A stretch of 64,000 nt of DNA from Grifola frondosa (GCA_001683735.1 LUGG01000002.1:1426001-1490000); one strand, 5' to 3'; positions 34,677 through 48,245 are shown, counted from the stretch's first letter. Notes: generated by a model from the letters alone, not told the origin. Translations and numbers: made by a program.

Positions 34677-36871
34677 ATGATGCTCCCCACACTTCCACCG
34701 GACGTCTTGCTGCACATATTATATTATCTATCTACGGATGACATCTACTCGTTGCACCTCGTGTCTCGTCGGACCCACCGTCTCATCGACCACAACGAAT
34801 CTGACGTATATCATCAAGTGGCACTCTTGAATGGTTTCGCTTCCTCTGGAATCCGTCTTGGAGATGCAATAAGGATGCAGCCTTGCTCGTGGTTGGAAAA
34901 TGTTAGAGGATGGAAGGAGTTTTGTGAGTATTTCAAGGCAACCCGCAGCGCTATTATGACCAACCCGCATGAAAGGCCGGATGTATACTTTGTTAGAGCG
35001 CAATTGGGAGGGCCACGGTTCTGCGCTCAAGGGCACCTTCTGGACCAACGAAAGAGCTTGTCATTTCAAGGTCGACGAAGATCAGAAAACGTTGCTGACG
35101 GTACTATACGAAGGTGGACTGACTGTGCGGGCTCTGGAGGATAAACGGCTGCTCTGGGGTCTTCGTAAAGTACCACTTTCATTTACATGACTCACGTTGC
35201 GGCTCATAAGGTGACTGAAACTATCCAGGACTACGTTCCCCGTTGTCGGATCGAGTACGCCCAAGGCTTCTTGGTCTTCCCGAACAGCATGAAGGGCCTC
35301 GAAGTGTGGAGGCGCTCATATGACGCTCTTCGACGGCACAGGAACGATGGTGAGGCACCGTTTATCAGCACTCCGGTACAGGAACCTTCACCCGTGGCCG
35401 CCCAGACCTTCCAGTTTCGACAAGCTCACCATGCTGCGGAGCAATGCAGTGGAATCCATTCGGCTCTCAATGCGGAATCATTGTCAGTCTTGCGAGGCCA
35501 CTTCACTCCGCATGCCTATTTGAGTAATCTCCAAGTCCAGCCACTCACCCTATATCGCCTCGCGTTCCCTCATCTTGTCGTCATCAGCGAGGAAGATTAT
35601 GACGCTGTCCTTTTATTCGATATTGTGACAGGAGTGCAATTGCAACGGATATCCTGGGGTTCGGGACAGCTTATTGGTCGGCCGTCGCGCTGTTCGCTCT
35701 CCGAACTCCTCGTCTCTCGTCGTATGGACATAGACGTAACTGATACTTACGTCCTCGTATGTCTCATTGAAGCTATCGTGGTCGTACCTCGTGACCGAAA
35801 TCATAGCTCGGGGAATACCAAAGAGGTTGTTCCGCAGCTAGTTGTGCTCGAAGAATATCTGGCGCCACATGTCTGTCAGTCCACAGCGAAGCAAGTAGTG
35901 AAGCGGAATCGCTGGAACCATTTTTGCAATTCCTCTGTTGAGAACATGTTGGGAAGCGTTGCGGATGGTAATCTCCTACGGGTCGAAGGTGCTTCTGTCA
36001 CGGAACCATTCGATGTAGTGCCTTCTTCATCAAAGATTCTCGAAACGGTGGACAAGAAATTTCCCTGGCATGGGTATTCTTCTCCGTCAGAAGAAGTAGA
36101 AACGTACCTCGAATCAGGTGAAATTCTTGTTTTGCCTTCTTTGCTTCGTTGCTTACTGAACTGATGTCGGCAGCACGGTTCTCACCAGACGGTCGCCACA
36201 TTGCTGCAGTGACTTTGTGCGGGATGTTGTATCTCATCCGCGATTTCGAACGCCTCCTGCACGGGACGGCCACATTTGCTGATGTGGTGGAGCGGACCTA
36301 TATGGCGGATAGTTTGAAAGAAGTCGTCTGGGTCGAACCGTACAGATTGGTGGTGCAAGGCGTACGTAATGCCCGTTTCATGAGAGAATACGTGTCCTAA
36401 TGATCCCTCGCAGTCGCGGTCGCGTCTATATATTGTGGACCTAGGTCCTGCGTGGCGCTCAGAAGGGAAGGAGATGCCTTCAGGCTCATCTGGGGATGGG
36501 TCACACCTCGGCATGTCAGTGCTGAAGGTGAACACCCACGAGCGGCTGATGATGGGGCGCTCCAATACCTTGTTGCAGGGCGTCCTGCAGGTGACAAAAA
36601 CCACGATATGGACGGTATATACACTTCCAACGTGGGATGTGATCAAGAAGAAGCAAAGTCCATCGCAGCGCATCTGGGCGACATGGAAGTGGCTGGCTGG
36701 TTCCAGGTACAAACAGGGCGATGGCCATTGTTCGGAAGTGGAGGATACCCCAGAAGGAGGTATGTACTTTGGCAACTGTTCAATGTACTGCTGTGTCTCA
36801 CTGGTACACCTTCAGATGTGCCCGTCCCAACAGTCTGTTGTATTAGTTTTCTGCCGAATGATGTCCAATGA
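34677..36871 (+). CDS. F-box protein with propeller-like C-terminus
   Basis: Six exons: 34677-34923, 34976-35169, 35229-36117, 36174-36361, 36414-36759, 36816-36871, totalling 1920 nt (639 aa) with no frame fault. The F-box is LPTLPPDVLLHILYYLSTDD followed by LHLVSRRTHRLI. The rest alternates short beta-strand-like segments, including YDAVLLFDIVTGVQLQRISW, ARFSPDGRHIAAVTLCGMLY and LYIVDLGPAW, which look like degenerate WD/propeller blades. Two ATGs at 34677 and 34680 are equivalent. It belongs to a different family from the 3-18 kb cluster and resembles in layout the gene at 53.6 kb. Likely SCF adaptor; substrate unknown. Confidence 0.78.
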
Positions 36872-37345
36872 GGTGGACTGACCGTCGTCGCTGGATCCCT
36901 TCTTTAAGTGACTCGGTGCTCGTGTGTGTCTCTTTCGCGAAGTGGTAATCTACATATGGATGGGTAATTGATTTGTATCTCCCGGACTCTAGGGTAATTT
37001 GATTTTAGCATAGGGATCACGGGGGGAATATAATGGTATGTACGTTATTCAGGCCTGCGCGCATTCTCGAAATCAAAATTACAGTAAAGATGTTCTGTGT
37101 ATGCCTTTCATTGATATGTATCGAGAGGTTGATGTCGTGTTCATGTATGCACGTATGGTTCAAGCCCAACGGGCGCGAATTCAAATTGTGGCGTAAGGAG
37201 TGTGACAGCCTCTATGTCACACATAATGATAATGTCACAACGGTGACTTTCGGCGCTAATGTGTTGAGATTTCGTCCAACGTCTCCTGGCATACCCTGAC
37301 AGATTTTAGCTCTGTACTAAATCTGGTGCACATTTTTTACCCGCC
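36872..37345. other. Intergenic, no gene seen
   Basis: 3' flank of the F-box gene and promoter of PXR1. One 88-codon plus-strand ORF has no signature. Confidence 0.5.
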
Positions 37346-39026
37346 ATGGGACTTTCAGGTAGAAAAATCAAACAACGGATTCCTTATGACCCTAGAAATT
37401 TAGCATGGGCAAATGGTGCGCACCTTTTCAAACACCAAATCTTCTCGTGCTGACCATACCACCGCCCAATGTGCAGATGCGAACAAGTTTGGCGCAGCAT
37501 ACCTCTCCAAACTTGGCTGGAACCCATCAGAAGGGCTCGGTCCCTCCGGCGAAGGACGGACGAGGCACATCACTGTGCACCAAAAGCTGGACATGCTCGG
37601 TATCGGTGCGGACCACCGGAATAGCCAGGATGGAACCGCGTGGAAGCAGAACAAAGACTTTGAGAATTTGCTTCGCAGGTTGAACGGCAATGCTGGGTGT
37701 GCTGAAGAAGAGATGATGAAGGTGGACGGCTTCACCAGGGCTGCTCCTGAACCCGTCTCCGAAGGCGGAGCTGAGACGATAGGCGACAGCGTTATACCCA
37801 GTGCCGAGGGCGAACCCGAAAAACCGCGGAAGAAAAAAAGGAAGGAGGCTGTTGATGATGCGCACGAGGATGGTTCAGAGAGGAAGAAACGCAAAAAATC
37901 GAAAGGCTCTGATGACGTTTCTGAATCGGAGAAGTCGAAGACGAAAAAAACAAGAAGCGGAAACGCGACGCTGAAAAATCCGACAAGGCGGTGATATCTG
38001 CGTCTTTGGATTCACCTGCTCCATCAATATCTACGCCCGACCCGAGCTCATCTGCTCCCAGTATTCCCAAAGTTGGTCGCCGCCCGTACGTTGCTCACAC
38101 TTCTTTTCGCTCGTATAATTTTGTTTCGCAACGATTGTTATATCGTGATCGGAACGAAACAATTATGTATTGCTAAGTTATGCAGTGTTGATATATCTTT
38201 TCCAGAATCCGCGCTCATCGCGCGCGCTTTATTGCCTCCAAATCCCTCGCGTCAAAATCTGCGTCCGCCATAGCTGAAATTCTCGGTGTGGCTTCTACGT
38301 CTTCGACACCCTATCCTTCCTCTTCAACCTCTGCAACACCATTTGATTGCGCTACCCCGAACGATGTTTCTGGATTGGCATCCTCTACTGCCGACTTGAA
38401 GTTGCAGGAACTCACGATATCGAGCAAAAGTGTCATGGACTACTTCCGCGAGAAGCTCGCCCAAAAGAGTAATGCGCGCAATGAGTCATCCACAGAGACA
38501 TCTGCCCCAGCACGCCCAATCTCGAATTGGACGATTACGCGGAACGCCCGAGAATTGGGTTGGGGCGTCGAGGCTGCGATTGGGCGTAACGGCGGAACAG
38601 ACCAGCTCAAGTACGGTCGTGGAAGTCACGGAAGAAAAAAGAGCGGGCCTCGGTGCTCATTCGAAATTTGCGGCAATGTTCAGTTCCAGTACGTTATCGA
38701 CATCCGTGACAGACGAGGTTGTCGTCGAGATAGCGGAGGAGCCTGCACCGAAGAAAAAGAGCAAAGAGCGCAAAGGGAAGAAGGACAAAAGTGCCAAACG
38801 AATAGAACAAGAGGAGACGGAAGCAGAGGAACCAGTCTTAGCTCTCGCGGAGGGTGTTCCTGATGGACAATCCGACGCAAAGCCGAAGTCGAAGAAGGCA
38901 AAGAAGACGAAAAAGGAGAAGCGGGATCAAGAACGCGGCGCTGAGGAAGAAGCAGCGGTCGATGGAAGTGCCGGGAACGAACGGACCAAGAAGAAAGAGA
39001 AAAGGAAAAGGAAGAGTGACGATTAG
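37346..39026 (+). CDS. PXR1: PXR1/PinX1-like G-patch nucleolar protein
   Basis: Exon 1 is 37346-37415 (MGLSGRKIKQRIPYDPRN). After an intron at 37416-37476, exon 2 opens with the G-patch (NKFGAAYLSKLGWNPSEGLG, then GRTRHITVHQKLDMLGIG). A Lys/Glu-rich nucleolar tail follows. A further exon from about 38,206 has the conserved HRARFIASKSLASKSAS helix and MDYFREKLAQKS. The protein ends in long KK/E-rich sequence at 39026. Pxr1/PinX1 takes part in rRNA and snoRNA maturation, aids the DEAH helicase Prp43 and inhibits telomerase. One base appears lost in the A-run near 37,945 and at least one more near 38,560-38,630. Gene order of domains and lengths otherwise fit the family. Confidence 0.85.
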
Positions 39027-39406
39027 ATTTGTGGTCGTCGCCTGAGGGTGGTGACGGTCAAGCCTGTGACGTATACCCATTATTCTTAGAGTGGTTGATT
39101 CTCAAATTATCCCCCGAGCATTCGAGAATTATCCGGTGCGAGAGAGCAGCGGTCTGTCTAAATATGTGATTGCGCTGCAGACGAGAAACCTCAGTCAATA
39201 GTATGGTCGGCTTTGTGAGGAGATGTGCATACACTTTGTGGTGGTCATATGGCGTCTGCATCCTACTCATGACCGGACCGCCACGATCACCTGAGCAATG
39301 ACCATGAAGTCTTGAAGTCTGTCGCGTCCTTCGACCGGGAGAGTTCACCTCTCATGCTCGTCGGTTTATCAGGCATGGCAGGGGAATCGCTTCCCTGTCC
39401 TTCGTC
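39027..39406. other. Intergenic, no gene seen
   Basis: 3' flank of PXR1 and promoter of the glycosidase gene. No coding signal. Confidence 0.5.
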
Positions 39407-41707
39407 ATGCGCAAACTACTAACATGCATCGCGGTCCTCCTTTTATCCCTGACAACAGCCTCCACGGTAGCATTCCTCGACAGGCCCTCGTCTCGCGATA
39501 CAATCCCGTGCGCAATGCTTCAAGCCTAAGCACACCAATGCAGGTCGGGAACGGCTTCTTCGCGTTCGGCGCAGACGTCACCGGGCTGCAGACCTTCCTG
39601 CCCTTCGCGACGATGTCCGACTGGGGCTGGAAGAACGATAGTCTCCCCGCGGGCACGACGCTGCGGACGTTGCCGCGTACCGCGGTGTCGTATGGGACGG
39701 GGTGCAGTACGAGTTCGGTGGGCCCGAACCGATGCAGCAGTGGCTCATCGCGGACCCGAACCGCATGAACCTCGGGCGCGTCGGCTGCTATTCGTCGGCG
39801 CGGATGGGGAGGCGCGCAATGTCACAGAGGCGGACCTGAGTGGCGTGCGGCAGGAGCTGGATCTGTGGACGGGCACGCTTGAGAGCCGATTTATGCTGGA
39901 CGGGCAGGCAGTCGTGGTGCGCACTTATGCCGCACAGAGCGGCGGCGCCATAGGCATCACTGTTGAGTCGCAGCTGGTGCAGCAGGGCGGGCTCGGGCTG
40001 TTCTTGGACTTCCCGTGGAATGATGGGTCGCAAAAGTTCGAGGCGCCGTTCGTTGGGGAGTGGAATATGACTGCCAATCACACCACCGAGCTGCGTACGG
40101 GGGAGGGGCTGGGGATCAATGTCCACGCGCAGATTAACCATACATTGGATGCAGCGACGTTCGTGACTTCCGTGGGCGGCGGCGATGCGTTCTCTATCTC
40201 GCGCGATTCGCCGGATGCACATAGGTATACTGTATTGCCTGCCAGAGGACAGGCGACGTCTTTCTCCATAGCAGTGTCATATGGGCTCAGCCCGCCGGCT
40301 TCCATGATGACTGTCAATGACATCGTAGCAGAGTCGACGCAGGTGTGGGCGCAGTACTGGTCCGAAAGCGGGTTCGTAGACGTTCTGACCGAATCGAGCG
40401 ACCCACGCGCGATGAGCTGCAACGGCGGATCATCTTGTCGCGATATCTCATGCGAGTCAACGAAGCGGGCCACACACCGCCTCAGGAGGTACGTTTCCCC
40501 ATCTTTTCGACGTGCTCTCTAAACGAGACCTCAGTCTGGCCTCGTGAACAATGGCTGGGTGAGTACAACATCTTCGACTATCTTCAGCTTGAGTACCAGC
40601 CGAGTCGTTTCGCGCAGTATGGCAAATTCCACATGGAGATGTACTTCTGGCACAGTGCGCACTGGGCACTGTGGAACAACTGGGATCTCCTCAACCGCTC
40701 AAACAGCGTCTACACACGCTATATGCCAACCGCGATCGAGCGTGCACAGGTGCAGGAGGGATACAGCACGGGCGCACGCTGGTCGAAGATGACGGACCCT
40801 CAGGACGCTCTGCCCCAGGGGAGATCAACGAGTTGCTGATCTGGCAGCAGCCACACGCGCTCGTGTTCGCCGAGTACGCGTACCGCGCCCGTCCACCCGC
40901 GCGACGCTCGAGGCCTGGCGCGCGGTCGTGCGGGTGACGGCGGACTGGATGGCCGCATTCGCGCGGCGCAACGCGAGCACGGGCTTCTTCGATCTCGGCC
41001 CACCGATGTATGTCGTGAGCGAAGACACAAACCCGAACGTCACACGCAACCCCGCGTTCGAGCTGGCGTACTGGCGGTTCGGGCTCGAGCGTGCGCAGAC
41101 GTGGGTGGAGCGCCTCGGGGAGGAGGTGCCGGACGCGTGGACGGACGTGCGTGAACATCTTGCGCCGGTTCCAGTGGAGAATGGGCTATATGCAGTGTAT
41201 GAGGGGATCGAGAGTGATTTTTGGACGACGACAGCATATACGAACGATCACCCAGCTCTCGTGGGGCTATACGGATGGTTGCCCAAGACGGCAAATGTGA
41301 GCATCGAGATCGCAAATGCGACCGCGGAAAAGGTTTGGACGAGCTGGAACATCAGCAACTGTTGGGGGTGAGTCCCGTCATTTACTCAAATCACTTTTGA
41401 GATTGGCTAAATAGCGCTTCGTTGGTGTTGAAGGTGGGACTTTCCGATGCTCGCGATGTCTGCAGCACGCAACGGCGAGATGGAGAAGGCAATCGAGTGG
41501 CTATTGCATCCGTTTTTCCAGTTCGACGACGTAGGAATGCCCGTGGGCGGCGTGCGCGTCCCGACGCCGTACTTCCCGGGGGCAGGCGCGTTGCTATATG
41601 CGGTGGCGATGATGGCGGCAGGTTGGGATGGAAGTACCACCCCAGCGCCGGGATTCCCCACAGATGGCTGGAAGGTACGAGTTGAAGACGTCAGCATGGC
41701 ACTGTGA
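39407..41707 (+). CDS. Secreted six-hairpin glycosidase, six apparent one-base losses
   Basis: Exons: 39407-40488, 40535-40558, 40618-41367, 41434-41707. The start is a clean signal peptide (MRKLLTCIAVLLLSLTTAS). The mature part runs ALVSRYNPVRNASS, MQVGNGFFAFGADVTGLQTF, TMSDWGWKNDSL, a long beta-rich region, then the alpha/alpha barrel (SGLVNNGW, YGKFHMEMYFWHSAHWALWN, FDLGPPMYVVSEDTN, PAFELAYWRFGLERAQTW, NCWGWDFPMLAMSAARNG). This is the layout of fungal six-hairpin glycosidases; bond specificity unknown. Frame breaks near 39,468, 39,663, 39,785, 40,410, 40,798 and 40,890 all fit a single lost base. Spliced length plus six is 2136, exact codons (711 aa). A copy of its 3' end lies at 43.5 kb. 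Confidence 0.82.
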
Positions 41708-41836
41708 AGACGAATGAGGAAATGAGACGGCACCGATAGTGATAATGTAAATGAATCTTAGGAATTGCTACCGTAGGTTCACCTCGTAAGCATAGGAATC
41801 AGAGTTTTTATTCGGAATATTCTAGATACAACCAAG

Positions 41837-42454
41837 TCAGTACATACTGCTTGTCGTTGACCACAAGGGAACGACTGCCAAGGCCTCTCCGACGTGTCTT
41901 ATCCATCGCATATGACTGAGGCAGCAAACAGATGGTACGGGGCTCACTAGTTTAGACTCTAAAATCTGGATGCAAACTGTTGAGACCGTAGGGTGGTACT
42001 TGTGAAGACAGACGACATACCCTAATCTGGCCTTGTCATTCAGCTCAGCGAAGGAATCACTCGGAACTGCGACGACGCTCCAGAGTTTTCCCTTGGAGAT
42101 GTATCCACCGTAATATGTGGTGAACATTATATCACACTCTTCGATACGTTCTCTGAAATCCGACCTGTCCGATGTGTGTACAGTTTGTGATCAGTGGTGG
42201 GGGGTATTCGGTTTCGCTTACAATTCCTTCAAGCAGGCTTCCTCTCCTTGCGCGATATCAGCACCCTTCCGAATATACTGGAAACCTTCATTCTATTTTT
42301 CTATCCAGTTAGACTGGTGGTCTGAGGGCAAGAGGGATTAGGAGCGTACAGCGCTCAACTTGGAGGCAGACGGTGCGACAAGCTCGATATCAGGGGAGGT
42401 TCCCGAGCAACGTACAACGCATAACTTGCTGTGGTCGATGGATTTCACTGACAT
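41837..42454 (-). CDS. Small unknown protein recovered from three exons
   Basis: Exons 42454-42350, 42277-42222 and 42164-41837 total 489 nt (162 aa). The introns are GTACGC...TTCCAG and GTAAGC...GGACAG, with matching phases. The first exon reads MSVKSIDHSKLCVVRCSG and the second YIRKGADIAQGEEACLKE. The third has FRERIEECDIMFTTYYGGYI and KLWSVVAVPSDSFAELND, and the 3' part is less coding-like. The middle helix-rich, charged segment is convincing as coding. No family recognised. The last exon could be mis-predicted. Confidence 0.42.
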
Positions 42455-42699
42455 GGTGAAGATAGTTTATAATGCAGCCTGGTATTTAGCAGCGGATTCT
42501 CAGGATATGAATGTGGCAGCGACCAGGAATTAGCGCCGATAGGGGAACTTACAAGGAAGTGATCGGGACAATCTCAGATTAGATAAGATTAGATCCATCC
42601 GCCCGCCCCTGGCACTGAGCAATATTCAATTTCCCTTCCGCTGACCCACAAGTACTAACTCACATCCCCGCCTATCACCAGTGACTTCAATCCCACACC

Positions 42700-43369
<670 letters not shown>

Positions 43370-43377
43370 TTGGATAA

Positions 43378-43426
43378 GCACGCAAAACGAAGCACGCAAA
43401 ACGAAGCACGCAAAACGAAGCACGAA
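43378..43426 (+). repeat. 14-bp tandem repeat, 3.5 copies
   Basis: GCACGCAAAACGAA is repeated perfectly three times (43378-43419) plus a seven-base partial copy, just past the phosphatase stop codon. Confidence 0.95.
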
Positions 43427-43494
43427 TGGAGGTACGCTACAGCGCGCTATGGACCAATTAAGACCTCCTCAACGGGACGGAGTAACTACCGAGG

Positions 43495-43730
43495 ATTCAG
43501 TCCGACGTCAAACGACTGCTCGCGGGCTGCGTGCGGGTGCAGATGTCGTATTTCCCTGGGACAGGCGCGCTGCTACTATACGCAATGACGAAGGTGGCAC
43601 AACAACTACCGCCGGGGTGGCCACGCCGGTGGATCAGAGGGCTGGACAGTATGTACAGTCAGCATGGCAGTGGCCGTGGATCCCAGGGCTGTCAAGCAGA
43701 TGAGACGCCACCGGGACTGATAATGAAGAA
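43495..43730 (+). pseudogene. Degenerate duplicate of the glycosidase 3' end
   Basis: Colinear with the last exon and 3' UTR of the six-hairpin glycosidase (41,520-41,750). MSYFPGTGALLLYA matches TPYFPGAGALLYA. GTCAGCATGGCA, ATGAGACG-CACCG and TGATAATG occur in the same order in both. No start, intron or upstream part of the gene is present and the frame is not kept, so this is a non-functional fragment. The phosphatase gene lies between the fragment and the parent. Confidence 0.75.
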
Positions 43731-44766
43731 CATGCGCAGCGTTGGTCCCATCAGTCGATATGCGTATATATCATAGACAGTCTGCAATGCAGGCATCAGC
43801 TCGGTTCGCCTCAGTTCACCGATGCAATCAGGCCCCAGCCGCACCGAATGAGACAAGTAGCAAATGTTCGTGATTGACGGTCCTGGCGCTGCTCAATGCT
43901 TCGAAGCGGACGGCGGCAGTCTGATTCAGCTATCACGGAGAATTGCACCTTACAAGCTCCGAAAGCGCGATACGCTAGATCACCACAGCTGTAATATTCC
44001 AGAGCACCAGTACTCGAGTACTTGTCGGATAGCGAATTACGAAGCAGACGCGACATCAAAAAGATTGATTTAACATATGTACGGACACTGCTACGCCACA
44101 AAAGATGCATTATTACGCACCGCGAGACACGTTAGGACGCGTCCGCGCCACTGAACCCCGTTCCTCGTCTGGGTCCAACTCCGGAGTAACGGAGCAATGA
44201 TCATGCCCACAGACAGCGAACGCATGACACACCGGAGCACCCTCGGACACTCACAGCTGAACCGCGTATCTCGCACCACAGAGGGGGCAAGTAAGCCCGT
44301 CGTCGGAGCGCCCAACACCGACACTCGGACTGGGCCTGAGGGGCATACCGGGCATTCGCATTCGCTGACAGTAAGTACATACACGTACGTACAAGGGCGG
44401 CGGCATATGTATCTGGGGGGAAGCAGGACATCGTCTCGTCGTCATTAGTTACACTGTTTTTATCGTGGCGTTATGTTGTGGCATCGGGATAAATAAATCG
44501 ATAGAGCGGACAAGATCATCGGGAACGTAGATCGAACACACAAAGGGCGGGAAGGGGTCGGGGACGAGGGGATGAAGGAGGGGCATATCTGAATCTGAAT
44601 CGGGACAAAGGCGAGAAGAGGGAAGAGGGGCGCATAACGTAGTGGCATTACGGGTGCCGCGTAAGGTAGAAAGGAGACAATCCATGAACGAAGTATAACA
44701 CACACCCGCATAGACACACACACTCGACGATCGCAGAAGAAAGGGCATACACGATGCCACATTCGA
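43731..44766. other. Intergenic, no gene seen
   Basis: Contains only short ORFs. The right end is the 3' flank of the minus-strand Ser-rich gene. Confidence 0.45.
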
Positions 44767-45905
44767 CTACGCTTTGCCCGGGACAGCCTTGAGCGCCTCG
44801 AGACGCTCTTCGAGCCCTTTTCCGAGCCCTTCGCGCTCCCACTCTCCGCCAACGTCATCCGCGACGCTCATTGCGCTCTCTCGTTCGAACGCCGACACGC
44901 CGTGAATGCTCCCCGCGCTTGAAAGCGCTTGCGCTTGCGCGAGCCCAATCACACTGGGCAGGTGCGGCGGGGGCTCCGCGCTGCACGTGAGGCTTGACAG
45001 GGGCAGTGTGGATGCAGGGGTCGACGAGAGGAGGTCCATATATGACAGGAACGAAAGGCGCTTCGTGGAATTCTTGGGCGAAGGCGGATGCGACGTACTG
45101 GGCGGGGCCAAGGCGGGGGCAGGGAGCGTGAAGGCATGGACGGGGTGCGTGGGATGCGTCGCCGTCGTGGGAGATGACGCACTCGAAGTCGAACCAGCGT
45201 CCGATATTGCGCTGGAGGGCACGGTGGCGGTCGCCGCCGTCTCGATCGTCGGGAGCGGGGGGCTGGCGCTGAAGAGCAGGCTCTTACGTTGGCCCGTGGG
45301 GCTCGGGCTGCGGCTGCTAAGGCGCGAGATCGGGCTTGTGAATCCACTATGGTACCCCGCGTCTGGCGGAGCGGGGGCGACGATGGAGATGGAGTCGAAG
45401 TCGTCGTCGGCGAGGATCGTGGCGGCGCTGTCGAGCACGGAGGGTACGGATTGTTCGAGCTGCTCGGTGTACTTGCCGCGGGGGATGCGATGCGGGTCGG
45501 AGGAGATCGAGAGCAGCGAGGACTGCGATGACGCGATCGGCTCGATGTCGCGCTCGAAGATGGCAGAGGACGAGGAGTGTCTATGGGGATGTGAGCGTGG
45601 GAGCATATGGGGAGGAGGGGACTTACACCGAGGTGGGCGAGGAGGGGATGGATGTTGGCGAGCGCGAGCCGACGCGATGGCTGCGGAGGTGCTGGCTGTT
45701 GCGGTTGGAGAGTCTGCGTTCGCGAGGGGGGTAGCGAGGTTTGTGTTGGAGGTGATGTGACGGAGCTCGACCGGCGAGGGGTGGGTTGTTGTGGTCGTCG
45801 CTGTTGCTGTTGATGTTGTTGTCATCGCTGTATGCGCTGTGAGAGATGATGAGAGTCAAGAGAGAAGGACGTACGGTACAAAGGCTCTGTGGATAGGGAA
45901 GCCAT
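44767..45905 (-). CDS. Ser/Thr/Pro-rich protein of unknown function
   Basis: Exon 1 is 45905-45875 (MASLSTEPLY) and exon 2 is 45836-44767; the 38-nt intron is GTACGT...TCACAG. The total of 1101 nt encodes 366 aa. Low complexity dominates: a Thr run near the start, Ser/Pro-rich linkers (RLSSRSPSPTGQRKSLLF) and an acidic C-terminus. More ordered patches are SSSSAIFERDIEPIASSQSS, DDDFDSISIVAPAPPDAGYH and KRLSFLSYMDLLSSTP. A second in-frame intron (about 45,577-45,625) is possible. Many SP/TP sites suggest regulation by phosphorylation. Family not recognised. The 284-codon plus-strand ORF opposite is a composition shadow. Confidence 0.55.
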
Positions 45906-48245
45906 GGAAGTTCGGAGTGGAGACGCAGTAAAGAGAAAGGCAAACCAACCGAACCGCTTTGCCACAACGCTGTGCCTGGTTCTTTTCCCGGCCCAATTTG
46001 GCAACTCTCCATACGATCTACCCCAGGCCCAGATCTTTCAAAACCTTTCATCTTTGTACCATCATCTGCCTTTAGAAAAAATCTGAACTGTCAGATACAC
46101 ACATCAAAGCCGTGCGTATCACGGACAGAGATATCTGCATCTGCATGCAAACTTCATGTGTATTCCGGTCAATCGCCGCGCGCGCTGCGCGCATTCAGAG
46201 AGACTCAAAGACCATCGTCGTATATTCATTTTACGCATACGTCACGATTACAGCGTTGGCCAAGTCAGTCCCTAAACATCGAATGTGGTCATCCTGAGAT
46301 CCTGGTTCTTGGTGCCTCCAGAACTCTCCTGGACCAGATCTTGCACAAGATGACCTCCTTGTAGTCATGTGACCAACCTACACTTCCGACAATCGGATGC
46401 GCATCTGGAGACGAAACCCCCCGGTCGGTTCATTTTCATTTGCACGTTGGTAACAAAGACAGGATCACTATATTATACAATGCGTCTTAAGTGTTTGACA
46501 GATTTCAAGTATCTGTATAACGAATACACATACAGCGCTTTCCAATTTCATTCCGCAAAATGCGATCAGACGAGTACGAGACAAATGGCAGAATGTGCAA
46601 CAACGTTTGGCAGCATCCGGTCCTGGATCGCGACATTAGGGCAGTGCTGTGACACATCTTGCACTTGAGTTCACTGGACACGCACTGAGCTAGCCTCATC
46701 GCCCATCCTGTCGGGGATGCCGAAGACGACAGAAGGTGGAGCCGGAGCAATGAAGATGACACGCGGACAGCGGCTTAAGTGAAGGATACATCGTGAGTTG
46801 TGCCAGAATGCCCGGGAGCCTTCATTCCACACACGGAACAGAGATTCAGAGACAGGAGGGTGTTCTGCCGGACGACGGCTCTAATCCGATGCTGGAACGC
46901 ATGCCAGGCCAATTGCATGGAGGCGACAACACGCCTGATGGTTTCACGCCGGGGCTCTGCCCTTGCAGACGGTCAGTTGCAGGAGACACAGTACGGAGGA
47001 ACCTCGTAGGTTTTGGGTGACTTGATGCGGTGTTGGCGCTCCGGAGAATGGCCAAGGTCTACAAGGAAGATCGGACCAGTGAACAGCAAGTCGAAAGCGT
47101 GGACCCCTTTTACACGAAATGTTAGGGGGTTTAGGTATATCCTCAACATAAGTGCATATTCTTCAAGTCCTGTAATTGCTAAATATAAGTCAGACAACAG
47201 GCAAACCAGCGGAAAAGTCTGAAGCTTGAGCTTGAAGGTTCACACGCACGTGCGCGAGTGGCCGAAGAACTGGACGGTAGCAATCGAAGACTTCTCCGGG
47301 CACGCCGTTGCTAGCGGTGGCATCGAGGTTTCAGCACAAGGCACGCCTTGCCCCCGGACGCCGATGAACGATGTCGGTGGAGGCAAGCTAGTTTCAGGCG
47401 GATACTCTCGGGCACTCCGAAGAGCCCAACACGCGGACGGCGTGTTACGCCGCCATCAACGTGCCAACACACAGCATTCTCCTATTGGTGAAGTATCAGT
47501 GATCCAAGATATGCGGTTCGGGTGTAACGGTCTTATCTATGATAGATGTAGTCGTCAGAGGATCGCTGTCAAAGCATCCCGAGTATCAAGCTTTACAGAG
47601 TGTCTGCACCGCAAACCCAGTCCATACCGTAGCGTATCACCTTAATGAGACATAATAATATCACTCACCGTCGCGACATTAGGCTAAGAGAATCGCGCTA
47701 GGTCGTACTCCCTAGGTTTGTCGCGTTATCTGGCACGCCGTAGCTCGAGGCCTGCGTTAAGGCGGAGAAGTGTCCCGGTTTCGCGCGCAATAGAAGTCGA
47801 CCGGTATATATAGTGACCATGCCATTCGAGATGCTGCAAACATATCTCTGGCTTGGCAGTCCTGACGGAGAATCAAGAAGCCTCACGGCATTGAGTGTGT
47901 GAGAATGCACGCGAGATGAACTGAATTGCTGTCGTGAGGTGCAGCGAGCGGCGGGCGGCGAGCGACGAGCGCATGTCATTAGATACGGCGAGGACAGGTT
48001 ATGGCTCGCAGGATGAATGTAAAGAAAGAAAAAAGGAAATAGAGGCTCGGTTGCGACTCGCCATTGCGGCCAGAGCAAAAAGTGAGGGAGGCTCCCACGG
48101 CTTGTCGTAGGGACCGCTGGGTGAGAAACGTCTGCCTCCACTACCTTTCTGTCTGTCCTGCAGCCGCCCAGCAACATCTTCACTACTTTCCTTTCTCCTC
48201 CTCGGCCGCTCATTGCCTCGAGCAGCGACGAGCTCCTCGTTGCCA
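45906..48245. other. Long gene-poor interval
   Basis: Only scattered ORFs under 190 codons. The longest plus-strand one (47,226-47,645) has no recognisable domain. The right end is the KRE6 promoter and 5' UTR. Confidence 0.45.

Noticed and set aside
43378..43426. Possible CRISPR-like array
   Set aside because: Head-to-tail 14-bp units with no spacers, in a eukaryotic genome; a simple tandem repeat.
44906..45760. 284-codon plus-strand ORF opposite the Ser-rich gene
   Set aside because: Gly/Val/Arg-rich shadow; minus strand has a consistent start exon and splice.
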